Positions 7,763 through 15,621 of a stretch of 64,000 nucleotides of DNA are shown here, in pieces. The stretch's first letter is position 1, and every line of letters begins with the position of its first letter. The notes beneath the pieces are model-generated. The model had not been told where the DNA came from and searched no databases. It saw nothing but the letters and a program-made list of their open reading frames with translations. Where the stretch lies: the NCBI GenBank assembly GCA_023434325.1, contig JAEYSX010000001.1:62001-126000 (forward strand), given 5' to 3'. The DNA is from Candidatus Parcubacteria bacterium (GTDB lineage: Bacteria > Patescibacteriota > Saccharimonadia > Saccharimonadales > UBA4665). The translations under genes were made by a program, and so were the position numbers.

Positions 7763-8308
7763 TTAGACGCGCTTAACTTGCAGGCTGTCCAGCTCGACCG
7801 GTGTTTCGCGGCCGAACATGTTAACCAAAACCTTGAGCTTGCCCTTGGCTGGGTCGATTTCGTTGATACTACCGTCAAAGCCCTTGAACGGACCGTCGAC
7901 AATGTTAACGACTTCGCCCAGTCGGTAGTCTATCTTGTGCTTGGGTTGCTCTAGACCCATGCGCTTCTGAATCTTCTCGATTTCTTCGTCGCTTACAGGT
8001 GTAGGTTCGGTGCCGCTACCCACAAAGCCGGTTACGGATGGGGTGTTGCGCACGATGTACCATGCGTCTTCGCTCATCTTCATCTGGACCATGACGTAGC
8101 CCTGGAAAATGCGCTTTTCGACAACGCGGCGCTTGCCGTTTTTGATCTCGATCATCTTTTCTTTAGGGACCAGAACCTGAAAGATTTTGTCCTTCATGTC
8201 CAGCGAGTCCGCACGCTGGCGGATGGATTCGGCTACTTTTTCTTCGTAACCGCTGTAAGTGTGGATTGCGTACCACTGTTTAGTTGTGTCGTATCGTTTG
8301 GCGTTCAT
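7763..8308 (-). CDS. nusG: Transcription termination/antitermination factor NusG
   Basis: A 181-residue NusG. The N-terminal NGN domain (KQWYAIHTYSGYEEKVAESI, FQGYVMVQMKMSEDAWYIVRNTPSVTGFVG) contacts RNA polymerase; the C-terminal KOW domain (LGEVVNIVDGPFKGFDGSINEID, VNMFGRETPVELDSLQVKRV) binds S10 or Rho in known systems. It sits 8 bases downstream of secE in the usual secE-nusG arrangement. Confidence 0.97.
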   Translation of the reverse strand: MNAKRYDTTKQWYAIHTYSGYEEKVAESIRQRADSLDMKDKIFQVLVPKEKMIEIKNGKRRVVEKRIFQGYVMVQMKMSEDAWYIVRNTPSVTGFVGSGTEPTPVSDEEIEKIQKRMGLEQPKHKIDYRLGEVVNIVDGPFKGFDGSINEIDPAKGKLKVLVNMFGRETPVELDSLQVKRV

Positions 8309-8316
8309 TCTTTGCG

Positions 8317-8718
8317 TTACCCGATTATTAGTTGCTTAAATAGTTTGTTAAGGCCGTAGTCTACGACGGCGACCAGGATTCCAAATACAGAGGAAAAGAT
8401 AATAACAGCGAGCACGAGTTGGCGTGTTTCGCGGCCGGTCGGCCATGTTACTTGCCTCAGTTCTTTCCAGCTGTTGCGGAAGTATGCCGGCCAAAGGATT
8501 CTGCCGATAACCCTAAACGCTTTGTATTTGCCCAAAAAACGTCCGACTTTGGCAAAACCACGGCCAATCCAGCGGAAGGGCTTGGCAATATAGCCGAGCG
8601 CAAGGCTGATTACGCTATTCTTTTTGGATGATTTTGGTTGATTAAGCTTTTCGGCCTTCTCGCGGATGGTCTCGGCCTTTTTGACCATTCGCCGTTTTGG
8701 TTTGTTTGGTTCCGCCAT
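8317..8718 (-). CDS. secE: Preprotein translocase subunit SecE, long N-terminal tail
   Basis: A 133-residue SecE. The conserved end is YFRNSWKELRQVTWPTGRETRQLVLAVIIFSS, amphipathic helix then hinge, followed by one transmembrane helix. The first 75 or so residues are a basic, lysine/arginine-rich extension not found in the short bacterial form. It pairs with SecY (55746-57239) in the membrane translocon. A strong ribosome site, AGGGAGA, precedes the ATG. Confidence 0.93.
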   Translation of the reverse strand: MAEPNKPKRRMVKKAETIREKAEKLNQPKSSKKNSVISLALGYIAKPFRWIGRGFAKVGRFLGKYKAFRVIGRILWPAYFRNSWKELRQVTWPTGRETRQLVLAVIIFSSVFGILVAVVDYGLNKLFKQLIIG

Positions 8719-8780
8719 GTCTCTCCCTTACTCTAGCGTTTCGCTGTGATGGCACTGGTATAACTTGGCTATTCGCACAA

Positions 8781-8811
8781 ATTATAAAAGAGCTTACAAA
8801 AAAGTAAGCTC
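8781..8811 (-). terminator. Hairpin with U-rich tail, minus strand
   Basis: An 8-bp perfect stem GAGCTTAC / GTAAGCTC around six A or U bases, followed on the minus strand by TTTTATAAT. It looks like a terminator for minus-strand transcripts, yet no minus-strand gene lies directly upstream. It may shield secE from read-through from the histidine kinase region, or shape the secE leader. Confidence 0.5.
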
Positions 8812-8924
8812 CGTCAAAGTCAAGTGTATGATAACGCCAAGCAAAGGTCAAGTGGTCGTATTAACTGATTATATAGGGCGTACGGGGCATGGCGCACTAG
8901 AGTGAGGCTTGGTATAGTTTGGGT

Positions 8925-10472
8925 ATGACGCTATTGCTTATGCTCTTTGGGGTGGGGCTGCTATTGGACGTACTACTGCATGTGCGAGGCTTGTTGTGGC
9001 GCTCGCGCAAGGTTTTGGCCTTTACGTCGCTGATGATTACGATGTTTGCCAGCGGAGCGTTGGTTGTCGGACACTTTAATTTGTGGACAGTGCTGATTGT
9101 GCTCGCCAGCGTGTACCGCACTATTAATACGATGCGTATTGTTGAGGGCCGCATGCACGAGGGCTATCTGCGGAATGTTACGCTGCGCACAACGCTCGCA
9201 ACCGCAAGTTTGCAAGCGATCTTTGCGCTGTTGTGGCTAGCATGGGATTATTGGCACGAGACTGGGCATTTGGTGTGGCTGTTGGTCGGACTGCTGCAAC
9301 TGGGTGCGGCAATCTTAATATTGTGGTCAACTGCTCGACGCCTAAGGGACTCTCGCTGGCCAAGGCGAGCACCTCATTTGTCCGATAGCGAACTGCCTAC
9401 GTTGACCATCGCTATTCCCGCGCGCAACGAGACAACCGATTTGCACGATTGTTTGCAGTCGCTTGTCGCCAGTGATTATCCAAAATTAGAGATACTGGTA
9501 CTGGACGACTGTTCGCAGACACGCAAAACACCCGAGATTATACGGAGCTTTGCGCATGCCGGTGTGCGGTTTATAGAGGGTCGGCCGCACAACCCAGTGT
9601 GGCAGCCCAAGAATCAGGCGTACGATCATCTACTGCGCGAGGCGAGCGGCGAGTACGTATTGTTTTGCGGCGTGGACGTTCGGTTCGATCCTCAAAGCCT
9701 GCGGCGACTAATCGAAGTATTGCTGCACCAGCGCAAGAGCATGATGAGCTTGCTGCCATGGCGAGCGGCAGCCGCCGAGCGTCGTTTTGCAGTCGCGCAA
9801 GCTGCACGATATATGTGGGAGTTGGCGCCGCCCCGGCAGTTGTTTGGGCGTCCGCCGGTGCTGAGTACGTGCTGGGTAGCCAAGCGCAGCGCATTAATGC
9901 AAGCGGGCGGATTTGCGGCGGTCGCACGCACTATTTTGCCAGAGGCCCACTTTGCGCGGGTGATTGCGCAAAAGGATGATGCGTATCGTTTTATGCGAGC
10001 CAATCAACCGCTCGGCATACAGAGTGTTAAGCCCGCGCGCGAACAACGGCATACCGCCATTCGCATGCGCTACCCGCAATTGCGCAAGCGCCCCGAAAAC
10101 GTCTTTTTGCTGGGACAGGCCTACGTGCTCTTTATGCTGATGCCCTATGCTATGGCAGTCGCCGGGTTTTGGGTCTCGATAGGACTGGCGGCACATGTGT
10201 TGGCAGCGCTTGCGGTGTTACTTAACTCGGTAGCCTACCTGCGCGTTATTGCCGTAACGCGCACGGGTAGTGTTTGGCTCGGCGTGTTTGCTCTGCCTGT
10301 CGGCCTGATGTACGACCTTATCATGGTGCATGTCTCGATGTGGAAATACGAATTCTCGGAGATAGAGTGGAAAGGGCGCAACGTGTGCATTCCTATTATG
10401 CACGTTATTCCTCACTTGCCGCCGCTCGATGACGACCAGCCGGCTATTCGCCCAAATCGGGCAGAAAGATAG
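8925..10472 (+). CDS. Membrane-bound GT2-family glycosyltransferase
   Basis: About 515 residues. N-terminal hydrophobic segments (roughly residues 1-20, 30-70 and 95-130) precede a GT-A catalytic domain: LTIAIPARNETTDLHDCL, ILVLDDCSQTRK and GEYVLFCGVDVRFDPQSL, where the usual DxD metal site reads GVDVRF. Two or three further membrane helices follow (YVLFMLMPYAMAVAGFW, LALAVLLNSVAYL). It would add sugars at the inner membrane face, possibly with extrusion. Start: ATG 8925 lies 6 bases after an extended -10 (TGgTATAGT), fitting a leaderless mRNA; a TTG at 8919 is the alternative. Its 3' end overlaps the convergent histidine kinase gene by 29 bases. Confidence 0.85.
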   Translation: MTLLLMLFGVGLLLDVLLHVRGLLWRSRKVLAFTSLMITMFASGALVVGHFNLWTVLIVLASVYRTINTMRIVEGRMHEGYLRNVTLRTTLATASLQAIFALLWLAWDYWHETGHLVWLLVGLLQLGAAILILWSTARRLRDSRWPRRAPHLSDSELPTLTIAIPARNETTDLHDCLQSLVASDYPKLEILVLDDCSQTRKTPEIIRSFAHAGVRFIEGRPHNPVWQPKNQAYDHLLREASGEYVLFCGVDVRFDPQSLRRLIEVLLHQRKSMMSLLPWRAAAAERRFAVAQAARYMWELAPPRQLFGRPPVLSTCWVAKRSALMQAGGFAAVARTILPEAHFARVIAQKDDAYRFMRANQPLGIQSVKPAREQRHTAIRMRYPQLRKRPENVFLLGQAYVLFMLMPYAMAVAGFWVSIGLAAHVLAALAVLLNSVAYLRVIAVTRTGSVWLGVFALPVGLMYDLIMVHVSMWKYEFSEIEWKGRNVCIPIMHVIPHLPPLDDDQPAIRPNRAER

Positions 10473-11559
10473 TAAACGTAGAGCCTTGATCTGGCGCGCT
10501 TTGCACGTCTACCTCTGCATGCAAAAGGTGCGCGAGCTTGAGGGTTATGTACAGTCCGAGCCCGGTGCCGGTCGTTTTGCGCGTACGGTAATCTTCGCTG
10601 CGGAAGAATTTATCGAACAGACGCTCTTGGTCGCCCTTACTAATGCCGATTCCGGTGTCTGCGACGCTGATATTGACGCCGCCTGGCGCGTCGCGTGCGG
10701 TAAGAGTGACCGAGCCCTTCTCGGTATATTTGATAGCGTTAGTCATAAAGTTTTGCAAGATTTCGCGGACGTACAGCGGAGAGGATTGGAGTGATCCTGC
10801 GTCACCAGCAATCTCTGTTTTGATGGTTAACCCTTTGGCCGCAGCCTGTGGGGCGTAGGTGGCTTTGAGGTCGGTAATAAGCTCTTGAATGTCGATATTC
10901 TCTATTTCGAGTGTCAGCTTGCCGCGCTCGGCTCGCGATAACATCGACAAGTCGTTGATCATATCAGATAAAAAGAGCACCTGTTTGTGTGCTTCGGCAA
11001 GCGCGGCTTTGATCTGAGCCGGGTCACCGGACTTTTCGGCGATAAACATGGCGTTCGAGATATTGCCCTCGGCTATGGCGATGGGCGTGCGTAGCTCGTG
11101 GCTGGCTACGCTAATAAACTCGTTGCGCTCTTCTTCTAGAGACTTTTCGCGGGTGATATCGCGCAGCAACAGTACATATCCCTGCTTTTGGCTGCCGCCG
11201 CCGTATCCAAGGTGTACTGGTGCGATGCTGAGATACAGGTTGATTGTGCTGCCATCGTCGTACCGAAGCAGATAATCGCGCGAGGATTTGGCGGCGATCG
11301 TGCCGCTTACCAGCTCTTCTACTTTAACGGCCTGCCTGTTTTTGTCCTCCAGCTGCATGACTTTGCCCAATCGACGACCTTTGAGCGTGCTGTTGCTGTC
11401 TAAAATATTAAGCGCTGCGCCGTTGCTTAGCACGATTTCCATGCTCTGGTCCACGGCCAACACACCATCGGCCATGCTGTTAACGAGGCTCGTTAGACGT
11501 TCGTGGTCGAGTTTTGCTTGGCGCGCGGCAGCAGATTTGCGCAGCACTTTTGTAATCAT
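10444..11559 (-). CDS. PAS-domain sensor histidine kinase without membrane segments
   Basis: About 371 residues from ATG 11559 (an ATG at 11568 is in frame). A PAS domain at about 20-130 (LVNSMADGVLAVDQSMEIVLSNGA is its start) is followed by HisKA with VASHELRTPIAIAEG (phospho-acceptor His near 154) and a HATPase domain with N box NFMTNAIKYTEKG, G1 DTGIGI, F box FDKFFR and G2 GTGLGLYI. No transmembrane helix is seen, so it is probably cytoplasmic. No response regulator gene is in the window, so it is an orphan here. TATAAT stands 7 bases before ATG 11559, again suggesting a leaderless transcript; that is why this start is preferred. Confidence 0.92.
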   Translation of the reverse strand: MITKVLRKSAAARQAKLDHERLTSLVNSMADGVLAVDQSMEIVLSNGAALNILDSNSTLKGRRLGKVMQLEDKNRQAVKVEELVSGTIAAKSSRDYLLRYDDGSTINLYLSIAPVHLGYGGGSQKQGYVLLLRDITREKSLEEERNEFISVASHELRTPIAIAEGNISNAMFIAEKSGDPAQIKAALAEAHKQVLFLSDMINDLSMLSRAERGKLTLEIENIDIQELITDLKATYAPQAAAKGLTIKTEIAGDAGSLQSSPLYVREILQNFMTNAIKYTEKGSVTLTARDAPGGVNISVADTGIGISKGDQERLFDKFFRSEDYRTRKTTGTGLGLYITLKLAHLLHAEVDVQSAPDQGSTFTIFLPDLGE

Positions 11560-11625
11560 AAGCACCATTATAAGATACTATGCTTATTTTTGAGCCAGAA
11601 TTTTAACAGTCCGCAGGCGAAGGGG

Positions 11626-12348
11626 CTATTCTTCTGTTGCCGGCAAAAACTTGAGCGCCGGCTGGTGTTTTGCCATCTCTTTGCGGAGCTGCTTAGCGCG
11701 CGGCACATGTTTTTCTAGCTCGTGCCAAAATGGTGCACCGTGGCGCATCACCTTGGTGTGCGTCAGTTCGTGCAGCAAAACATAGTCAATCAGATGCCAC
11801 GGCAGCTGCATCAAAAACAGATTGAGCGTGATATCCTTTTCGGCCGTGCAACTGCCCCATCGGCTTTTGAGCTGTTTCACGCCCACGCTGTTATAGGTAA
11901 AACCTGTCTTCTCGGCCAGGCTACGCAAACGCTGCGGCAAAAGCATCTCGGCCTCTTTTCGCAGCGCGCGGATACTGGCGGACTGGGCGGCTTTTTGCAC
12001 CTCGGGGTGGTGCGATTCGTACTGCGTTGGATGGGTTATCTCTATCTGGTTTTGATGGAGCCGGGTAGAAACGCGGCTTGTCTGCGCAGTCGGCACAAAC
12101 CGTACGCGGTGCGCCTTGCCGACCACTTGTCCATGTGTCAGCCCTGCGCCTGTTTGCTGGCGATGCTGCATAATCCACGCCGCCTTAGACAATACAAACT
12201 GCTCGCCTGCCTTATACGGCACCCACGAAGGCAGCGACACACGGATCTCGCCGCCCGCGCCCACGCTTAGGCGAAGCGAGCGATTGCCGCGCCGTTTGTA
12301 CAGCGTCACTGTTCCTATATCCGGAAGTTCTACTGTCTTTGTTGCCAT
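11626..12348 (-). CDS. YgjP/DUF45-type metallopeptidase
   Basis: A 240-residue protein of the YgjP-like (WLM/SprT-related) zinc peptidase family. The active-site helix is HELTHTKVMRHGAPFW (HExxH plus a downstream His), preceded by the family segment KSRWGSCTAEKDITLNLFLMQLPWHLIDYVLLHE. The substrate is unknown. It follows the P-loop kinase gene by 15 bases on the same strand and precedes the histidine kinase by 58 bases in the opposite sense of transcription order only (same strand). Confidence 0.88.
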   Translation of the reverse strand: MATKTVELPDIGTVTLYKRRGNRSLRLSVGAGGEIRVSLPSWVPYKAGEQFVLSKAAWIMQHRQQTGAGLTHGQVVGKAHRVRFVPTAQTSRVSTRLHQNQIEITHPTQYESHHPEVQKAAQSASIRALRKEAEMLLPQRLRSLAEKTGFTYNSVGVKQLKSRWGSCTAEKDITLNLFLMQLPWHLIDYVLLHELTHTKVMRHGAPFWHELEKHVPRAKQLRKEMAKHQPALKFLPATEE

Positions 12349-12363
12349 AGTTTGCGTTAGAAA

Positions 12364-13026
12364 TTATCTAATATTAATGTTGCGGCGAGTCAGGTCTACG
12401 CGGCCGGCCATCAGGTTAGGTACGAGGTTAACAAGTTCGGGCTTAACGACGTTTGCGCGGGTGTCATTAGAGATCGGTACCAGCCCAAGGCTTCGCAGAC
12501 GACCGATAAACGAGCTGTACTGCGAGCTAAAGACATGTTTGCCGCTGATAACAGTGTAGTCCTCGTTGTGAGGGTTTTGCATGCTGCCGGCGATGCGTTC
12601 AAACGTCGCCCGGTCGCCAGGTCCGGCGTATTTATCATCTGCGCGGCGACGGTCGCGCTTGGCCAGACGGGCAAAAGCGGTCTCTGGATCAATCTGGAAC
12701 CACACTAGCAGTGGCACGGCCTTTGTTTTTTGCGCCATCTCGCGCAGCATTCGGCGCTGGTTGGCGCTGCTGGCGTTAACGTCGTAGATAACGCTCAATC
12801 CGGCCTGCAAAAATTCGTGCGTCAGATAATCCATCAGTTGGCCCACCACACTATTTTCTTCTCGGTCGTAACGTGGAGTCTCAAACAGCTCGCCGCGAAT
12901 GCGATCGGAACTTACATGCGCTGCCTGTATGTGTTCGGCCAGCTGCCGAGCAAAATACGTCTTGCCCGACCCAGGGTAGCCATACAGCATGATCAATAAC
13001 GGTTTTGTAGGCACTACCTTCGTCAT
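12364..13026 (-). CDS. P-loop kinase (polynucleotide-kinase/zeta-like)
   Basis: About 220 residues. Walker A is LYGYPGSGKTYFARQLAE at the N terminus; SSDRIRGELFETPRYDREEN and VIYDVNASSANQRRMLREMA are the substrate and Walker B-like parts of the AAA_33 kinase group, with lid residues in ARLAKRDRRRADD. The family phosphorylates small molecules or nucleic-acid ends; a zeta-type toxin is possible but no antitoxin is next to it. The ATG at 13026 is 6 bases after TACTGT (a weak -10); a GTG start at 13044 is the alternative. Confidence 0.78.
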   Translation of the reverse strand: MTKVVPTKPLLIMLYGYPGSGKTYFARQLAEHIQAAHVSSDRIRGELFETPRYDREENSVVGQLMDYLTHEFLQAGLSVIYDVNASSANQRRMLREMAQKTKAVPLLVWFQIDPETAFARLAKRDRRRADDKYAGPGDRATFERIAGSMQNPHNEDYTVISGKHVFSSQYSSFIGRLRSLGLVPISNDTRANVVKPELVNLVPNLMAGRVDLTRRNINIR

Positions 13027-13079
13027 GTGATTACAGTATGCCACATCTGTTATCTATCTAAAAGATAGGAGGTGACAAA

Positions 13080-13203
13080 ATGCGCGTTTTAACGTATCAT
13101 GTCTCTGTTACACATAGGGGTGTAGCTCAGTTGGTAGAGCACCGGTCTCCAAAACCGGGTGTCGCAGGTTCGAGTCCTGTCGCCCCTGCCAAAAGAAAAT
13201 GAC
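13080..13203 (+). other. Short ORF with perfect Shine-Dalgarno running through tRNA-Trp
   Basis: AGGAGGTGA, a perfect anti-SD match, stands 4 bases before an ATG at 13080. The frame reads 40 codons straight through the tRNA-Trp gene and stops at TGA just beyond it. A small stem (CTATC / GATAG) precedes the SD. Either this is chance or the tRNA precursor carries a translated leader; no Trp codon is present in it. Confidence 0.3.
13116..13191 (+). tRNA. tRNA-Trp (anticodon CCA)
   Basis: A full cloverleaf: acceptor AGGGGTG / CGCCCCT with one G-U pair, D arm GCTCAGTTGGTAGAGC, anticodon stem CCGGT / ACCGG with loop CTCCAAA (anticodon CCA), T arm CAGG TTCGAGT CCTG. The 3' CCA is encoded at 13189-13191. 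A 15-bp terminator starts immediately afterwards. Confidence 0.97.
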
Positions 13204-13235
13204 CCACGGTCAAAGGCTGGTGGGTCATTTTCTTT
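13192..13235. terminator. 15-bp bidirectional terminator after tRNA-Trp
   Basis: AAAGAAAATGACCCA (13192-13206) pairs perfectly with TGGGTCATTTTCTTT (13221-13235) around a 14-base loop. It ends the tRNA-Trp transcript on the plus strand; the A/U ends make it work in both directions. Confidence 0.85.
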
Positions 13236-13437
13236 GCTGGGGTCACAAGACTCGGTTCTACGACCAGAGATTTGCTAAGCAAATAGTGTAGTCGCAGGTT
13301 CGGCGAGCGAGGACGCGCACAGGAATCCCATTCCGAGAATGACTATGCGGAGGAGCGCAACGCAGTGGAGCGATCCTGGCTTCCCTGCCGGCCTAGCTCA
13401 CGTTTTCTCTCCCTGTTTGAGATACGACCTCGACCGC

Positions 13438-14124
13438 TCATTCTACGTCCGAAGTCCCTTTATATAACTCGGTGATTCGCTGTGTTACTCTAGGCATTTC
13501 AGAATACTTTTCCGCTCTCGTATTGACTTCCAAGGAATTCATTTTTTCTATTAGTTCCGGGTGGTACCCGAGCATGCGGCCAAACAGCTTCTCAGCGACA
13601 TGCCTCTTTTTCGAGTATTTGGGCATAAACATTTCTTTACTGAAGCCCTTTTGACTCTCGTCACTTTCATTAAGGGACTTTATGAGAGTATTGATCTTGC
13701 TCTTAAACTGCTCTTTACTTGTAGTTAGGGCGGTATCTAAATCTGACAGCACGGCCAATACAAAAAACTCGAAGTTCGGCTTATTAATAATGAGCGTAAA
13801 ACCGGCACTCTGCGCTTCCTCGCGCAACTGTTCAGGGGTCACGCCATATTTCTCCATATCATCGTGATCTACTACAATCCATCTTTCTATGACGTCTTCA
13901 TCACCCGCCAAGCTAATCACCCCATCTCTGCTATATGTGGCAACGACTTCATTCGCCGTTGCTACTAGTCTTGCATGTCCATGATTGCCGCCTAGGGGCA
14001 GCGGAAGTACTTCTATGTTCCTACTAAGATTAGCAGGCGCCTGGCCGCCCACAGTCGTCCTGAGAGCCTCTATGAACTCTGGCTCGCTGACATCTCCCTC
14101 TGTGCATATCAGCATGAATATCAC
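13438..14124 (-). CDS. rloB: RloB-like defence protein (TOPRIM-type)
   Basis: A 228-residue protein matching the RloB family: an N-terminal strand-loop FMLICTEGDVSEPEFIEAL (acidic E-G-x-x-x-E site), an acidic VDHDDME motif after the central strand, and NKPNFEFFVLAVLSD at the place of the family NPxFExWL motif. RloB is thought to be a TOPRIM-like nuclease partner of the RloA ATPase in phage defence. It begins 2 bases after the rloA stop, so the pair is one operon. The DNA is visibly more AT-rich than the flanks, a sign of transfer. Its 3' end lies about 200 bases from tRNA-Trp. Confidence 0.78.
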   Translation of the reverse strand: MIFMLICTEGDVSEPEFIEALRTTVGGQAPANLSRNIEVLPLPLGGNHGHARLVATANEVVATYSRDGVISLAGDEDVIERWIVVDHDDMEKYGVTPEQLREEAQSAGFTLIINKPNFEFFVLAVLSDLDTALTTSKEQFKSKINTLIKSLNESDESQKGFSKEMFMPKYSKKRHVAEKLFGRMLGYHPELIEKMNSLEVNTRAEKYSEMPRVTQRITELYKGTSDVE

Positions 14125-14126
14125 GA

Positions 14127-15293
14127 TTATTTACTTACGTTTGGTACGGCACCAAACATTCCTTTATTGTATTTTTTTTCTAGCGCTGGATCGTCAGTGC
14201 GGATGTCTTTAGGTATGCTGCCAATAATTGTTTCTTCACGATTATTTTTGCCGAATAGATGAATATTATTTCTCCCCAGCTGATCCATGAGTTGCGTATT
14301 GTGCGTGTTGACAACTAGCTGAGCATCTGTAGTGTTATTCGTGAACAGTCTTACTATAAACTCACACTCTCTAGGGTGTAGATGGGTTTCAAGTTCATCG
14401 ATGTATAGTATGTTGCCGTTCTCGAGAGTGTCGATCAATGGAAAAGCTAGCTCAAAGATGCGCCTGGTGCCATCAGACTCAAGATTTATGGGCAGCTGCC
14501 TTACGCCAACAATCTCGCCTTTCTCATTGCGGAGCATGTGAGTAGTAGTCACATTAAACCCAGTACGCCCCAAGCTCTTTTTAAAATCATCAGTTATCGG
14601 CAGGCTATTGAATATCTCGTCAGGCAAATTAACTTTCGTCGAGGTTACATCCTGAATATATAGATCTGCTTGACGTAACAAATCCAAAAGCTTCGTTTTA
14701 AATCCATTATCTTCAGCAACCTTTTGAGCCGTCTGGCCAAGTGGCTGGTCGCCGCTTATTAGGTTCAGATGATCGAGCCATTCGAAAATATCAAGAGCAT
14801 ATTTATTGTTGTTCTCCCATGCTTTAGTCAAAATAAGAGCATCGTTTCGCGTATTCTTCAGTATAGAGCTGTCGAAGCCATGGTTCTCGTAGTAGTTCTT
14901 CCGTAGCGATCTCCTGCTGAATATAGTGTCGTAGTTGTCATCGGCAGATAAGCCTTTGCGGCTTAACATCTCATCTACTACCTCGTTCATTAATATTGAG
15001 AAGCTGTAGCGGTATATGTGTTTTGCGGTTTGCATTTCAGCCTTAAAACTTGTAGGTAGTTTCATAGCTTCATCATTAAGTAGAAAAGAAAGGTACCCCA
15101 TCTTCTGGCCATCAAACTGTGTAGAGGTCCTAATGAAGTCACGGAAGAAGCCAATAGCCATGAATAGGTTTGATTTACCTGAGCCATTGGGACCAAAAAT
15201 TGCATCAACATTCTTAGTGTCGTGGCAGAACGTTATAGTCTGTTCACTAAAAAACGATCTGTAATTGGTAACACTAAAGCTTACTAGACGCAT
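14127..15293 (-). CDS. rloA: RloA-like AAA/ABC-type ATPase of a defence pair
   Basis: A 388-residue ATPase of the AAA_15/AAA_21 (OLD/RloA-like) group. Walker A is FGPNGSGKSNLF (GPNGSGKS at 34-41); the ABC-like signature lies in NLESDGTRRIFELA; Walker B is NILYIDELETHLHP, followed by the switch VVNTHNTQLMDQL. The C-terminal YNKGMFGAVPN is typical of RloA ends. It most likely senses infection and controls RloB. The ATG is preceded by AGGAAG at 9 bases, and a promoter sits at 15330-15358. AT-rich relative to neighbours. Confidence 0.82.
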   Translation of the reverse strand: MRLVSFSVTNYRSFFSEQTITFCHDTKNVDAIFGPNGSGKSNLFMAIGFFRDFIRTSTQFDGQKMGYLSFLLNDEAMKLPTSFKAEMQTAKHIYRYSFSILMNEVVDEMLSRKGLSADDNYDTIFSRRSLRKNYYENHGFDSSILKNTRNDALILTKAWENNNKYALDIFEWLDHLNLISGDQPLGQTAQKVAEDNGFKTKLLDLLRQADLYIQDVTSTKVNLPDEIFNSLPITDDFKKSLGRTGFNVTTTHMLRNEKGEIVGVRQLPINLESDGTRRIFELAFPLIDTLENGNILYIDELETHLHPRECEFIVRLFTNNTTDAQLVVNTHNTQLMDQLGRNNIHLFGKNNREETIIGSIPKDIRTDDPALEKKYNKGMFGAVPNVSK

Positions 15294-15329
15294 GCGCTCG
15301 TTCTTCCTGTTAGCTTTATTGATAATTCA

Positions 15330-15358
15330 AGAATAGCACGTATATGTTCCAAAAACAA
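15330..15358 (-). promoter_or_regulatory. rloAB promoter
   Basis: Minus-strand TTGTTT (15353-15358), 17-base spacer, TATTCT (15330-15335) with a TG two bases before the -10. Unlike many genes here it leaves a leader of about 30 bases with a Shine-Dalgarno. Confidence 0.6.
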
Positions 15359-15584
15359 TATATTTTGTGTATTTATAACAATTATGTACATTTTTGGAAA
15401 ACTATCTTTGAGTTATCAAAGAAGCTTTGACACCTAGTTCTCGTCAAATAATTCTTGCAGTTCCCGAGCCTGCTTTATATCGCACTTGATATCCGCCACA
15501 AGAGTTCTATAGTTGTCCACGAACCCCTACCATAAATTCCAATTCACCGCCCCGCACCGACAGTATCTTGCGACAGAGCAGATA
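15359..15584. other. Intergenic stretch with a 28-codon remnant
   Basis: A very AT-rich part (15340-15420) carries no gene I can support. On the minus strand 15434-15520 reads GTG to TAG for 28 codons (VDNYRTLVADIKCDIKQA is its start) with a charged, helix-like composition. It could be the tail of a lost defence gene or a tiny peptide; nothing decides between them. Confidence 0.3.
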
Positions 15585-15613
15585 TTGAATAAACATAACC
15601 ATTATGTTATAAT
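15585..15613 (+). promoter_or_regulatory. Strong promoter of the 15622 gene, leaderless type
   Basis: TTGAAT (15585-15590), 17-base spacer, TATAAT (15608-15613) with TG at -15/-14. The ATG follows 8 bases after the -10, so transcription should begin at or within a few bases of the start codon. No Shine-Dalgarno is present. Confidence 0.75.
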
Positions 15614-15621
15614 GATGATAT

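Noticed and set aside
11722..12270. 182-codon ORF on the plus strand opposite the YgjP gene
   Set aside because: It has no ribosome site, no family features and mirrors a gene with clear motifs on the other strand; it is a shadow frame.
13161..13302. 12-base direct repeat as attL/attR of an integrated element
   Set aside because: The two copies enclose only about 120 bases and not the RloAB genes, and no integrase is present, so it cannot be the element ends as it stands.
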